Below, piece after piece: positions 26,647 through 35,562 of a stretch of DNA of 64,000 nucleotides. Numbering within the stretch: position 1 is the stretch's first letter; every line of letters begins with the position of its first letter. A program made the translations under genes and the position numbers. Under the pieces are notes generated by a model. The model saw only the letters and a program-made list of their open reading frames with translations. It was not told the origin of the DNA and searched no databases. Origin of the DNA: Bacteroidia bacterium (GTDB taxonomy: Bacteria > Bacteroidota > Bacteroidia > Bacteroidales > Paludibacteraceae). Location of the stretch: the NCBI GenBank assembly GCA_009929375.1, contig SAAO01000025.1, positions 1 through 64,000 of the forward strand, written 5' to 3'.

Positions 26647-27966
26647 TTACTTCTCCTCAAAAGCACCTAAGTCAGGTGCTTTTCCTTTATAGGGAAATCC
26701 GGCGTCGGTACCTTTATTGATAAGCTTACTCCTTTTAGTCAAACGGAGAAAATCGTTTTGCGGAAGGCTTCCATCAAGCTCACGGGCTGCCATAAGCAAA
26801 GATTCGTCAAGACTTTTGAAATCCTTTTCGTTCACCTTCATATTATCGGCAAAACTATTTGTAATCAGCTCATTTTGTTTTGGATCGATATATTGCGTAT
26901 CGTATGTACGGGCTTTTAGCGATAAATTATTTATTAATTTATGTCCGAAGCCTGAAACCGAAGCTGTAAAATCAGCATTGCGATTCAGCATATTGAAATT
27001 TGTACCATTGCGATAAGCCGTATTATTTATCCATACGTTTCCCGCTGGATGATGATTTGAATAAAATCCGTTGGCTTTATTACCCACAGCCACACAAAAG
27101 CGAATGACATGACCCTTGATTGAGTCCGGAACCCGCTGATCTTTTTTCAGGCCCCAACCTCCGGCTTTAAAACCATTTCCATCGCCAAGACTCTCAAAAT
27201 CGGTGGAATATCCATTATAAAATGCCCAGCAGTTTTCAATAACAACTGTTTCGGCCGAACGAATAAGGTCGTAACCGTCGTCGCTGTTGAACCATGCGCG
27301 ACAACCACGAATCACATTTCCCACATCACCCGGTCCGCCATGAAAACCAAACCCATCGACGTTGCCACCCCGACCACCTTCGGAAGTGTAATCGGCATTG
27401 TTCCATGCATCACAATTGAATACCAGATTATGCGAACCTTTGTTCAGATAGAAACCAATGGCCTGACCATCGAACATCGAAAGCTGTTCGTAAATATTAT
27501 GACTTCCTTCATTGTGGAAACATTCCGACTGTGTATGCGTGAGAATAGTCACCTGCACACCTGTCACACTGAGGCCTCTGAAATGAATCCATGAACCCGT
27601 CACATTAAAAGCCATAATGCGCTTGTTTACAGGTTTTACATTCGAGAAATCAAACACAGGCTTTTCGCCCGGATATGCAAAATAGTGAATGCGTTTATCA
27701 GGTTCTCCGCTTTTGCGTAAATCATGTACAAAAGCCCATATTCTCTGCACACGGGCGATCTGATTCTCATTCATTACATACTTTCCTCCTCTTACAAATA
27801 CCGTATCGCCGGGCAAAACAGCTTCCTGAGCACGCATAATGCCTGCAAAAGGCTGTTCTTTTGTACCCGGATTTTCGTCGTTACCATCCACAGCCACATA
27901 AAAAGTTCGTGCCGCAACAGTGAAAGTGAGGGTCAGCAATATTATAATGTATAAAAATCGTTTCAT
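26647..27966 (-). CDS. PL9-like secreted pectate/rhamnogalacturonan lyase, no T9SS tail
   Basis: This 439-residue protein has a signal peptide (about 1-19, TVAART) and a right-handed parallel beta-helix (about 20-430). It shows the PL9-type segments GRGGNVDGFGFHGG, CRAWFNSDDGYDLI and GDGNGFKAGG, whose Asp residues fit the Ca2+ site, and ANGFYSNHHPAGN. PL9 enzymes cut polygalacturonate or the rhamnogalacturonan backbone by beta-elimination. It ends right after LGAFEEK, so unlike its neighbour it has no T9SS domain and probably stays periplasmic or leaves by another route. The exact substrate is inferred from the locus. Confidence 0.87.
   Translation of the reverse strand: MKRFLYIIILLTLTFTVAARTFYVAVDGNDENPGTKEQPFAGIMRAQEAVLPGDTVFVRGGKYVMNENQIARVQRIWAFVHDLRKSGEPDKRIHYFAYPGEKPVFDFSNVKPVNKRIMAFNVTGSWIHFRGLSVTGVQVTILTHTQSECFHNEGSHNIYEQLSMFDGQAIGFYLNKGSHNLVFNCDAWNNADYTSEGGRGGNVDGFGFHGGPGDVGNVIRGCRAWFNSDDGYDLIRSAETVVIENCWAFYNGYSTDFESLGDGNGFKAGGWGLKKDQRVPDSIKGHVIRFCVAVGNKANGFYSNHHPAGNVWINNTAYRNGTNFNMLNRNADFTASVSGFGHKLINNLSLKARTYDTQYIDPKQNELITNSFADNMKVNEKDFKSLDESLLMAARELDGSLPQNDFLRLTKRSKLINKGTDAGFPYKGKAPDLGAFEEK
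26659..26688 (+). terminator. rSAM operon terminator inside the convergent PL9-like gene
   Basis: AAAAGCACCT at 26659-26668 pairs perfectly with AGGTGCTTTT at 26674-26683 (loop AAGTC), followed by a T-rich run. On the minus strand the same bases encode part of the C-terminal KAPDLGAFEEK of the lyase, so coding and terminator overlap. Confidence 0.6.
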
Positions 27967-27977
27967 TGGGCTTTGCT

Positions 27978-29591
27978 TTAAAGTTTTACAATTTTATACA
28001 CAAAAAACTCATTGTCAGCATTTTTTATTCTGAGAAAATAGATTCCCTGATTCAAAAATGCGAGATTGATTTTATTCTGTGCATTGAAAACAGCCATAAT
28101 ATTTCCTTTTATATCAAATACTTCTGCAGTCACAATATTATTCATAGAAATATAAATATTATCGTTGAACGGATTGGGATAAACTTTTAAATCGTTCCGG
28201 TTTACAGAACCAAGTGCAGTACTCTCTTCAGATTCGAAAGCCCCCAAATCGGGTGCAGCACCGGAATACGGGAACCCCAAATCGACACCTTTATTGATCA
28301 GATCGCTACCCTGTTTTAAGCGGAGAAAGTTCACTCTGGGCAAACTTCCATCAGCCTGTCGGGGCCCCAAGAGCAAAGCTTCGTCGAGACTCATAAAATC
28401 GTCGGTGCTTACAACCACAGCTATACCCGGCATAAACGAATTAAACTGATTTGTACTTGTTCCCAGATTCAGAGTATCCCGCTGCGACGAATATTTAAGC
28501 GAAAGATTATTCTTCAGAATATGACGAATACCTGCACAGTCGATAGTGGTATCGTTGCCTGTTTTGGCACTTTTGCTAATCATTTGGCTCAGCATATTGA
28601 AATTGGTAGAATTCCGGTAAGCTGAATTATTGTACCATATATGTCCGGTCTCCACATGATGATTGGCGTAAAAACCATTTGCCTTGTTTCTGTAAGCCAG
28701 GCAAAAACGAACCACATTTGACGGAACCGGAGTCGGGAGTGAAGAGACCTTGGGTGCCTGACCATAGCCTCCGATTTTAAAACCGTTGCCATCGCCACAA
28801 CTTACGAAACCTGTGGAATAGCCATTGTAAAAAGCCCAGCAATTATCAAAAACCACACTTTCCGAATTGCTGATACAATCGTAACCATCGTCGCTGTTGA
28901 GCCACGCCCGGCAACCACGAATGACATTGCCCTTGCTATCCTTATTGCCATGAAATCCAAAGCCATCCACATTTCCACCTCTTCCAGAGTCCGAAACAGG
29001 ATCCCAGTTATTGTATGCATCGCAATTCAGCACGAGATTATTAGCACCTTTGGTCAGATAAAAGCCGATAGCCATACCATCTCGCATCACACATTGTTCG
29101 TAAATATTATTGCTGCCACCTTCGTTGCGAAAACATTCGCTTTGCGTATGGGTTGTGATGGTCACCTGAGTTCCAATAATTTCCAAACCTTTGAAATGCA
29201 GCCACGAACCTTTTACATAAAACACAATATTTCTGAAACCCGCAGGTTTTACAGCCGACATGTCGATAATCGGTTTTTCGTCCCTGAAAGCGTGATAACA
29301 GATGCGTTTTGCAGCCGATATACCACTTTTATCGAGGTAATTCATGTAGGCCCAAATGCTGTAATAACGATCGACATCCGCTTCCCTCATTTTATAAGTA
29401 CCACCACGCAAAAACACAGTATCGCCGGCAACCACAAAGCTTTGCGCTTTCATAATGGTGCGGAAAGGATTCTCAACAGAGCCCGTACCTGTCGTGTCGT
29501 TTCCCGCTGGAGCAACGAAATAGTTTGCGGCCTGTGCCAACATTGAAAGCACAAGCAAAACAAGCAACAGAAAACAAGGCAAATACTTCAT
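27978..29591 (-). CDS. PL9-like lyase with T9SS sorting domain
   Basis: This 537-residue paralogue of the gene 12 nt downstream has a signal peptide (about 1-21), then a beta-helix with the same landmarks: GRGGNVDGFGFHGNKDS, CRAWLNSDDGYDCI, GDGNGFKIGG and ANGFYANHHVETG. After DLGAFESEE comes a linker and a type A T9SS domain (about 465-537, VYPNPFNDNIYISM, then GIYFLRIKNADNEFFVYKI). This copy should reach the cell surface or medium while its twin does not. It was probably formed by tandem duplication. Confidence 0.9.
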   Translation of the reverse strand: MKYLPCFLLLVLLVLSMLAQAANYFVAPAGNDTTGTGSVENPFRTIMKAQSFVVAGDTVFLRGGTYKMREADVDRYYSIWAYMNYLDKSGISAAKRICYHAFRDEKPIIDMSAVKPAGFRNIVFYVKGSWLHFKGLEIIGTQVTITTHTQSECFRNEGGSNNIYEQCVMRDGMAIGFYLTKGANNLVLNCDAYNNWDPVSDSGRGGNVDGFGFHGNKDSKGNVIRGCRAWLNSDDGYDCISNSESVVFDNCWAFYNGYSTGFVSCGDGNGFKIGGYGQAPKVSSLPTPVPSNVVRFCLAYRNKANGFYANHHVETGHIWYNNSAYRNSTNFNMLSQMISKSAKTGNDTTIDCAGIRHILKNNLSLKYSSQRDTLNLGTSTNQFNSFMPGIAVVVSTDDFMSLDEALLLGPRQADGSLPRVNFLRLKQGSDLINKGVDLGFPYSGAAPDLGAFESEESTALGSVNRNDLKVYPNPFNDNIYISMNNIVTAEVFDIKGNIMAVFNAQNKINLAFLNQGIYFLRIKNADNEFFVYKIVKL

Positions 29592-29635
29592 TTTAATACA
29601 TTTGCAAAAAGAATAATTTCAGGAATCATTACTTT

Positions 29636-29733
29636 AACTACGAATTACACAAATTACACGAAAAAGAAATTCGGTGAATATATGTCTGGCAATTCTCATC
29701 CAAATGCTACGCAAAACTATGAAACATGAAACT
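29636..29733 (+). repeat. 98-bp dispersed repeat, copy 1
   Basis: The stretch beginning AACTACGAATTACACAAATT and containing ATATATGTCTGGCAATTCTC recurs at 35435-35531 in the same orientation at nearly 90 percent identity by eye. Both copies lie in spacers of the pectin locus. Simple TTCAAATC repeats follow at about 29767-29800. Confidence 0.8.
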
Positions 29734-29802
29734 CGAAACCATGAAACTTTTAAACCGCGGAACTCAATCTTCAAATCTTCAAATCTTCAAATCTTCAAAC
29801 AA

Positions 29803-32220
29803 TTACCTGGTTGATTCAATCACTATCTTTCCGGATTTCAATCCTTTTCCCGAAACTGAAAGTTCGATATTTCCGGCATTATTCGAGGATTGAAGCGTTA
29901 CCACTAACTTTCCGCTAAATGTTTTCATTGTCGGCAAATGAAACTGTTCGAGCGAAGTTGCATCGCCATTGCAAACTGCACGGAATTTTCCGGCTCCTTT
30001 TGTCGAAAACTTCAACTGATTTGTGGCTGTGGGACAAAGATTTCCTTTTTTATCGACCACCGAGACAGTGACGTAGCTCAGGTCTTCGCCATCGGCTTTT
30101 ATAAGGCTGCGATCAGCTTCGAGTTTCAGCGCATAGGGTTTTCCGGCTGTGGAGACCGATTTTTCGGCTACTGCTTTTCCTTTATCATCGTAAGCTACTA
30201 CTTTAATCGTTCCGGGTTCATATTTCGCATTCATCCACATCAGGCGGTAACGCTCAAGCTTCGAATTTTTATTTTTGTGCTGAATGCCCTGACTTTTTCC
30301 GTTGATAAAAAGTTCGGCGCTGTTGTAATTTGTATATACAAAAACTGGCGTTACTTCGCCTTCGCGACCGGGCCATGTCCAATGAGGTAAAATGTGAAGC
30401 GTTTCGTCCTCTGTATTCCAGCGGCTTCTGTAAAGATAATAGCGATCCTTAGGCAAGCCGGCCAAATCGCAAATACCAAAGTACGAACTGCGCGAAGGCC
30501 AGTAGTTATCGTAAGGTGTTGGTTCACCCAGATAATCGAAGCCAGTCCACACAAATTCGCCAATCACCCAGGGTTTATCGTCCTGCATTTCGAAATCCAC
30601 TTCGGGAATATTCGACCAGTTACAGGCTTCCAAATCGTAGGACGAAGACTGCAAATCATCATAAGTTTTATCCTTATATTCCTTTACCGGAAATTTATAA
30701 ATGCCGCGTGAACTTACTGTCGATGCAGTTTCGGAACCGAGCAAAATACCCTGAGGGAATCGTTTGTAAGCATCTTCGTACAAATTTACCCTGTAGTTCA
30801 GACCCGGAATATCCATAATGGCACCGAAACCATTCTCCATAGTTGTTTTCACCTGATCCATTCCCACTGTGACAGGACGTGTCGGGTCTTCGCGATGAAA
30901 GATATCCTGCAGCCATTTGGCACGTTTCACTCCTGCTTCTCCCCATTGATCGGGAACTTCATTTCCTGAACTCCACATTACAATACATGGATGATTGCGG
31001 GTTGCGTGCACAAGATTCACCACATCCTTTTCGGCCCATTCGTCGAAATAAAGGTTGTAGCCATTTTTTACTTTTGGTTTTTTCCATTCGTCGAAGCTTT
31101 CAGCCAGAAAAAGGAAACCCATTTCGTCGCAAAGTTCAAGTTGCTCGATGGAAGGCATGTTGTGCGACGAGCGAATGGCATTACAGCCCATATCCTTTAA
31201 AATTGTGAGCTGACGACGCAGAGCGGCTTTGTTGATGGCAGCACCCAGCGGACCAAGATCGTGATGCAAACAAACGCCTTTGAATTTGGTCGTTTTTCCG
31301 TTGAGTTCGAAGCCTTTTTCGGCACTGTATTTAATTATTCGAACTCCGAAGCGGATAGTTTCGGAATCTTTCAGCGTATTTTCCTGAAAAAGTTGCATTT
31401 CAGCCGTATAAAGATAAGGAGTTTCAGGGCTCCAGCGTTTCGGGTTTCTTAAACCGATGTTTTGTTCTATTTCGTCGCCAAAGCGCTGATTGGTTTTATT
31501 TTCGACTACCACATTTCCTTCAGCATCACGAATAATAGTTCTGACCTGAAGGTTTTCGCCCTGCACCTGCGAACGGATATTTACTTTGGCAAGACCATCA
31601 GTGACAAAAGGAGTAGTAATAAAATGTGCCCATTGTTTGAAGCTTTCGTTGTTTTTGACAATCAACTGCACTTTTCGGTAAAGTCCCGCGCCGGGATACC
31701 AACGTGAAGAAAACGGGTGATTTTCGAGGCGCACTGCAATTGTATTAACCCCCTGAATTTTCAAATATGCGGTAATATCAAAATAGAAATAGCTGTAACC
31801 ATAAGGCCATATTCCTACCCGCTGACCGTTTACAAATACCTGAGCATTGCTCATGGCACCGTCGAAAGCGAGAATGGCTTTTTTACCTTCCGAAAACTCA
31901 GAAACTGACAAACGGGTACGATACCAGCCCACGCCAATAAACGGCAACGAACCAGTGCGACCGGTTTTTTCACTGGCCACTTTTTCGTTGTTTTGCACAA
32001 TCTGCACAATCTGTTTATCAATTTCCTTGTCGAATGGCCCGTAAATAGCCCAATCGTGCGGAACTTTTACAGTCTCCCATTCTTCATCATTGAAATTGAC
32101 TGTAGGAGCCGACTGATTATCGCCTTTTGAAAACTTCCATGAATCGAGATTTCTTATCGACGTTTGTGCAAATAAACCAGCACTTAAAAGCATACAAAGC
32201 AATAGAGTTGTCTTTTTCAT
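29803..32220 (-). CDS. GH2 beta-galactosidase-like enzyme
   Basis: The start chosen is the tenth codon of a longer frame, giving signal peptide MKKTTLLLCMLLSAGLFAQ and 805 residues. The GH2 order is sugar-binding jelly roll (about 25-190), Ig-like domain, TIM barrel (about 290-590), then extra beta domains (DUF4982-like, with VFVYTNYNSAELFINGKSQG, and an invasin-like Ig domain). The probable acid/base Glu is in MWSSGNEVPDQWG and the nucleophile Glu is in ILLGSETASTVSSRG. In this locus it probably removes beta-galactose from RG-I side chains after export. It could also act on other beta-glycosides. Confidence 0.92.
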   Translation of the reverse strand: MKKTTLLLCMLLSAGLFAQTSIRNLDSWKFSKGDNQSAPTVNFNDEEWETVKVPHDWAIYGPFDKEIDKQIVQIVQNNEKVASEKTGRTGSLPFIGVGWYRTRLSVSEFSEGKKAILAFDGAMSNAQVFVNGQRVGIWPYGYSYFYFDITAYLKIQGVNTIAVRLENHPFSSRWYPGAGLYRKVQLIVKNNESFKQWAHFITTPFVTDGLAKVNIRSQVQGENLQVRTIIRDAEGNVVVENKTNQRFGDEIEQNIGLRNPKRWSPETPYLYTAEMQLFQENTLKDSETIRFGVRIIKYSAEKGFELNGKTTKFKGVCLHHDLGPLGAAINKAALRRQLTILKDMGCNAIRSSHNMPSIEQLELCDEMGFLFLAESFDEWKKPKVKNGYNLYFDEWAEKDVVNLVHATRNHPCIVMWSSGNEVPDQWGEAGVKRAKWLQDIFHREDPTRPVTVGMDQVKTTMENGFGAIMDIPGLNYRVNLYEDAYKRFPQGILLGSETASTVSSRGIYKFPVKEYKDKTYDDLQSSSYDLEACNWSNIPEVDFEMQDDKPWVIGEFVWTGFDYLGEPTPYDNYWPSRSSYFGICDLAGLPKDRYYLYRSRWNTEDETLHILPHWTWPGREGEVTPVFVYTNYNSAELFINGKSQGIQHKNKNSKLERYRLMWMNAKYEPGTIKVVAYDDKGKAVAEKSVSTAGKPYALKLEADRSLIKADGEDLSYVTVSVVDKKGNLCPTATNQLKFSTKGAGKFRAVCNGDATSLEQFHLPTMKTFSGKLVVTLQSSNNAGNIELSVSGKGLKSGKIVIESTR

Positions 32221-32248
32221 TTTTTTAAGAGTATATAGCAAAGACATG

Positions 32249-33640
32249 TCAATACTTCAGGGTATACACATCTTTTATGATTACAAAATTGTTTGTACTT
32301 CCAAAAATTGTTTTCGATTTATCAGTCCACACAGGATGTTCAGCAAGCACCTGAATCTGAACAACATATTCTCCATGCTTCAGAGCCGGACTCACAAACA
32401 CCTGCGAAACAGTTTCTTTTTTAGAGTAACAATCGACAATAGTTTTCAGAATTTCGTTATTGTTTTTATCAGAGATTGTGATTTCCGCATATCCGCTTAT
32501 GTTGTTTGTCAGGGCTCTTACTCCAACTCTTGTTCCTGTGAAACGAAGGCGAAGATACGCATTTTTTTCGTCCGACATGAGCTGCAGAGGCTTTGTCTGC
32601 CAGTTACCGTACTTTTCGAATGGTTTGCCGAGAAGGGATTTTTCTCTTTGTTTCAGTTCGCGAAAACCTGATTTATCAGTTGTGGGTTTCCAACTTTCGA
32701 TATATTCAGGCAAAAAGGTTTCTCCACGGAATCTGACCGGTTGCCACACATAAGTAGCAGCCGAGCCCTGTTTCGGGAACGACCAGCGATCGCCCATGAA
32801 CATCCACATGGTATCTTTTTTATGAATTATAGGCAATACAAATGAGGTTTGTGAGTTCCATGTCAATGAACCTTCGGGCGCAAAAAGACCGCGATAAGTC
32901 CATGGGCCTTCCAGTGAAGTGGCCGTAAAATACATATTATCGTTCTTTTCCCAGCTGGTCAGGTTCGAGCTCAGCCAGTAATAAACGCCTCTGTGTTTAA
33001 AAATTGCCGGAGATTCACCACCTTTCTTCTGATTGACAACCAACCGCTTTATCGATTTATAATCGTCGGACAATTCGTAGATATATCCATGATGAATAAG
33101 CAGGTAGCCTTTTCCATCGGCATCCTGAAATGTGCCCATATCCCAGCGTCGTACAGCTTTAGCTTCAAACAGCAAAGGGCCTTTAAATTCGTAGATTCCA
33201 TCAATGGTTTTACTTGTGGCATAAGCAATTACAGGATCTTTATAAAAACGGTTATCGGAATGCATATACATCACAAACTCACCGGTGAAAGGACATTTCA
33301 TCACTTTCACACGTTCGCCCACACGGTTGGGACCCATCAGGCCACTGTCCTGAACAGGCAAAACCATTTTTTCGAATTTCCAGTTTATCAGGTCTTTCGA
33401 CGAATAACAACTAAAACCAGTGAAAACATTGGCTGTGTCCGATTTGTATTCACCAAAAAGATAATACAGGTCACCTTCCTTTACGATGCAGGCTCCGTGA
33501 GCATTTACTGTTCGCTTGTTCTGATCGAACCAAACTGTACCACTGTGAATAGCATTGTAAGCATTTTTCCGGAGCGTTTGAGCCGGAGAAAAACTGACAA
33601 CACCAAACCACAGCAGCAGTAAAAATATTCGGATTTGCAT
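32249..33640 (-). CDS. GH43-like secreted glycosidase (five-bladed propeller)
   Basis: This 463-residue protein has a signal peptide (about 1-20, SFSPAQ), a beta-propeller (about 30-320) and a C-terminal beta-sandwich (about 340-460). The early NAHGACIVKEGDLYYLFGEY and FQDADGKGYLLIHHG resemble the GH43 branch of exo-beta-1,3-galactanases, in which the usual catalytic base Asp is not conserved. Removal of galactan or arabinogalactan side chains would suit the locus, but substrate and subfamily are inferred. It is 25 nt downstream of the RhaM gene. Confidence 0.8.
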   Translation of the reverse strand: MQIRIFLLLLWFGVVSFSPAQTLRKNAYNAIHSGTVWFDQNKRTVNAHGACIVKEGDLYYLFGEYKSDTANVFTGFSCYSSKDLINWKFEKMVLPVQDSGLMGPNRVGERVKVMKCPFTGEFVMYMHSDNRFYKDPVIAYATSKTIDGIYEFKGPLLFEAKAVRRWDMGTFQDADGKGYLLIHHGYIYELSDDYKSIKRLVVNQKKGGESPAIFKHRGVYYWLSSNLTSWEKNDNMYFTATSLEGPWTYRGLFAPEGSLTWNSQTSFVLPIIHKKDTMWMFMGDRWSFPKQGSAATYVWQPVRFRGETFLPEYIESWKPTTDKSGFRELKQREKSLLGKPFEKYGNWQTKPLQLMSDEKNAYLRLRFTGTRVGVRALTNNISGYAEITISDKNNNEILKTIVDCYSKKETVSQVFVSPALKHGEYVVQIQVLAEHPVWTDKSKTIFGSTNNFVIIKDVYTLKY

Positions 33641-33664
33641 AAAAAGAGGTACTGTAAAACAGAA

Positions 33665-33979
33665 TTATTCCATGTAAAACACTTCGGGCAATGGAATTGA
33701 TACAGGCGAATTATCGGGATTTGTTTCCATAATATCAGCCATGTACGCCCACCAGCGCTGTACTATTTCGGTAGAGCCAAGGTCCTGAGAACCACCTTCA
33801 CCACTGTTTTTCTGTACAGCAAAAAGAATGTTCGTTTCCCTGTCCCAGAAAATAGAATAGTCGTACACACCTGCTTCTTTGAGCAGTTTTTTCAATTCCG
33901 GCCATATTTCATTATGGCGTTTTTCGTACTCAGCCTCAAAGCCGGGTTTCAGAAACATTTTAAAAGCCTGACGATTCAT
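33665..33979 (-). CDS. rhaM: L-rhamnose mutarotase
   Basis: This 104-residue cytoplasmic enzyme interconverts the alpha and beta anomers of L-rhamnose. Family hallmarks are FKMFLKPGFEAEYEKRHNEI, with the catalytic His17-like residue in KRHNEIWPEL, then YDYSIFWDRETNILFA and the C-terminal QRWWAYMADIME. Its presence shows that rhamnose released from the RG backbone is meant to be used. No rhaB, rhaI or rhaD homologue lies in this window. Confidence 0.93.
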   Translation of the reverse strand: MNRQAFKMFLKPGFEAEYEKRHNEIWPELKKLLKEAGVYDYSIFWDRETNILFAVQKNSGEGGSQDLGSTEIVQRWWAYMADIMETNPDNSPVSIPLPEVFYME

Positions 33980-34074
33980 AAGTATTTACTATTTAATGAT
34001 TTACAATTTACTATTTAAAGATTCATTGATCAATTCAGCAGCCGAAATAAAATATTCTCATAAAAACAAACAGC

Positions 34075-35253
34075 TTATTTTTCAAAAATACTGGTAGCTC
34101 CTTTCACTTTGAGAACCACCACACCATGAGCAGGAATTGTGAAGCCCATTTCAGCCCCCATTTTTCCCAAGTTTTTGTGTGCCCATAAATCTCTGACTTT
34201 GTACTTATTCGAAAGTCCCACCATTTCGGGTGTTAGTTTGTAAAGCACAACATTGTTCGAACGATTCATCAGCGCAATGGCTGTTTGTTTTCCTTTTTTG
34301 CCCAGTGGTTTAATCCATACCTCCACTGTTTTTTCTTTTTGTAAACGGCGCGCCTGACGGAAACCATCATCCTGATTCAGTGCAATAATTTCTTTGTTCG
34401 TCAGAATTCCGAGTGTTTCGGCCGACATGTTTCGCAAATCGTTGCCTGCCAGCAAAGGCGAATTCATCATACACCACATCGAAAAATGCGTTTTATCCTC
34501 CTCGTAACTCATTCCACGACCGACCTGAAGCATATCCATATCGTTGTAATGCCCCGGCGAAACATATTTGTACAAATCGGCATTCAGATCGATAATATGC
34601 AAAATAGACGAAAAGCGGTCAGTAATATCACCCGAAATCCGCCACGAGTCAGCTTTTGTTACCGCCCATTCGCCCGGAAACTGCCAGCGACAGATATTAA
34701 ATACTATATCCGGATTGGTGGCTTTTACAGCTGACAGAATTTTGAGATATTCAGTCTGTTCATCGAGTTTCTGACGTTCACCACCACACCAGTCCACTTT
34801 CAGAAAATCGTAGCCCCAATCGTTGAAAAAAGTCTCACAATCCTTCTCAACATGTCCGTAAATGCCTACTCCAAAGCCATTTTTATCATTGTCGTAAATG
34901 GACCCGCAGGTATTTGAACCCGCATCGGTATAAATTCCGGCTTTCAGACCTTTGCTGTGAATATAACCGGCCAGCGCTTTCATTCCCGAAGGAAATTTCA
35001 CTGAATCACAAAACAGTTTTCCATCTTTGTCGCGACCGCCAAAATAACCATCGTCGATGTTTACAAACCGGTATCCGGCCTTGTACATTCCCGACAAAAT
35101 CATGGCATCAGCCTGTCCACGAATCATTTCCTCATTAATATTGATTCTGAAATGATTCCAGCTACTCCAGCCCATTATCGGTTTTTTCTGCGCCGGTAAC
35201 AGAAATACCAATCCAAACAACAGCCCTGCAATACAAAATAATTTTACTCTCAT
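34075..35253 (-). CDS. GH27 alpha-galactosidase
   Basis: Starting at codon 30 of a longer frame gives signal peptide MRVKLFCIAGLLFGLVFLLPAQ, and the mature enzyme begins PIMGWSSWNHF as in GH27. The 392 residues comprise a TIM barrel (about 25-300) and a C-terminal antiparallel beta domain. The nucleophile Asp is in FLKVDWCGG and the acid/base Asp in SWRISGDITDRF. NIDDGYFGGRDKDG and YTDAGSNTCGS are also typical. It likely removes terminal alpha-galactose from plant glycans. The long frame upstream has no signal sequence and was not used. Confidence 0.92.
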   Translation of the reverse strand: MRVKLFCIAGLLFGLVFLLPAQKKPIMGWSSWNHFRININEEMIRGQADAMILSGMYKAGYRFVNIDDGYFGGRDKDGKLFCDSVKFPSGMKALAGYIHSKGLKAGIYTDAGSNTCGSIYDNDKNGFGVGIYGHVEKDCETFFNDWGYDFLKVDWCGGERQKLDEQTEYLKILSAVKATNPDIVFNICRWQFPGEWAVTKADSWRISGDITDRFSSILHIIDLNADLYKYVSPGHYNDMDMLQVGRGMSYEEDKTHFSMWCMMNSPLLAGNDLRNMSAETLGILTNKEIIALNQDDGFRQARRLQKEKTVEVWIKPLGKKGKQTAIALMNRSNNVVLYKLTPEMVGLSNKYKVRDLWAHKNLGKMGAEMGFTIPAHGVVVLKVKGATSIFEK

Positions 35254-35434
35254 GGTATTATTTTTAAAATATATTGCAAATATAGACCTTTTGACGGCAT
35301 TAACAAAGCCTAAAGAAAGCATGACCAATTTACAATTCAACCATTAACAATTTACTGCATTGGGCATTCCATACGATTTACCCGCATTACACTCAACAAC
35401 TAACCAACTCGAAACCATGAAACTTAATATTTCA

Positions 35435-35531
35435 AACTACGAATTATACAAATTACACGAAAAGAAAATCAGTGAATATATGTCTGGCAATTCTCATCCG
35501 GGTACTACACAAAACTTTGAAACATAAAACT
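35435..35531 (+). repeat. 98-bp dispersed repeat, copy 2
   Basis: This is the partner of 29636-29733, same orientation, between the GH27 and GH105 genes. Short GAAACATGAAACTT tracts surround both copies. Confidence 0.8.
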
Positions 35532-35562
35532 TTGAAACATGAAACTTAGAACACGAAACAAC

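Noticed and set aside
34075-35340. Longer GH27 start at 35340
   Set aside because: The extra 29 residues come before a clean signal peptide at codon 30 and would hide it from the export machinery.
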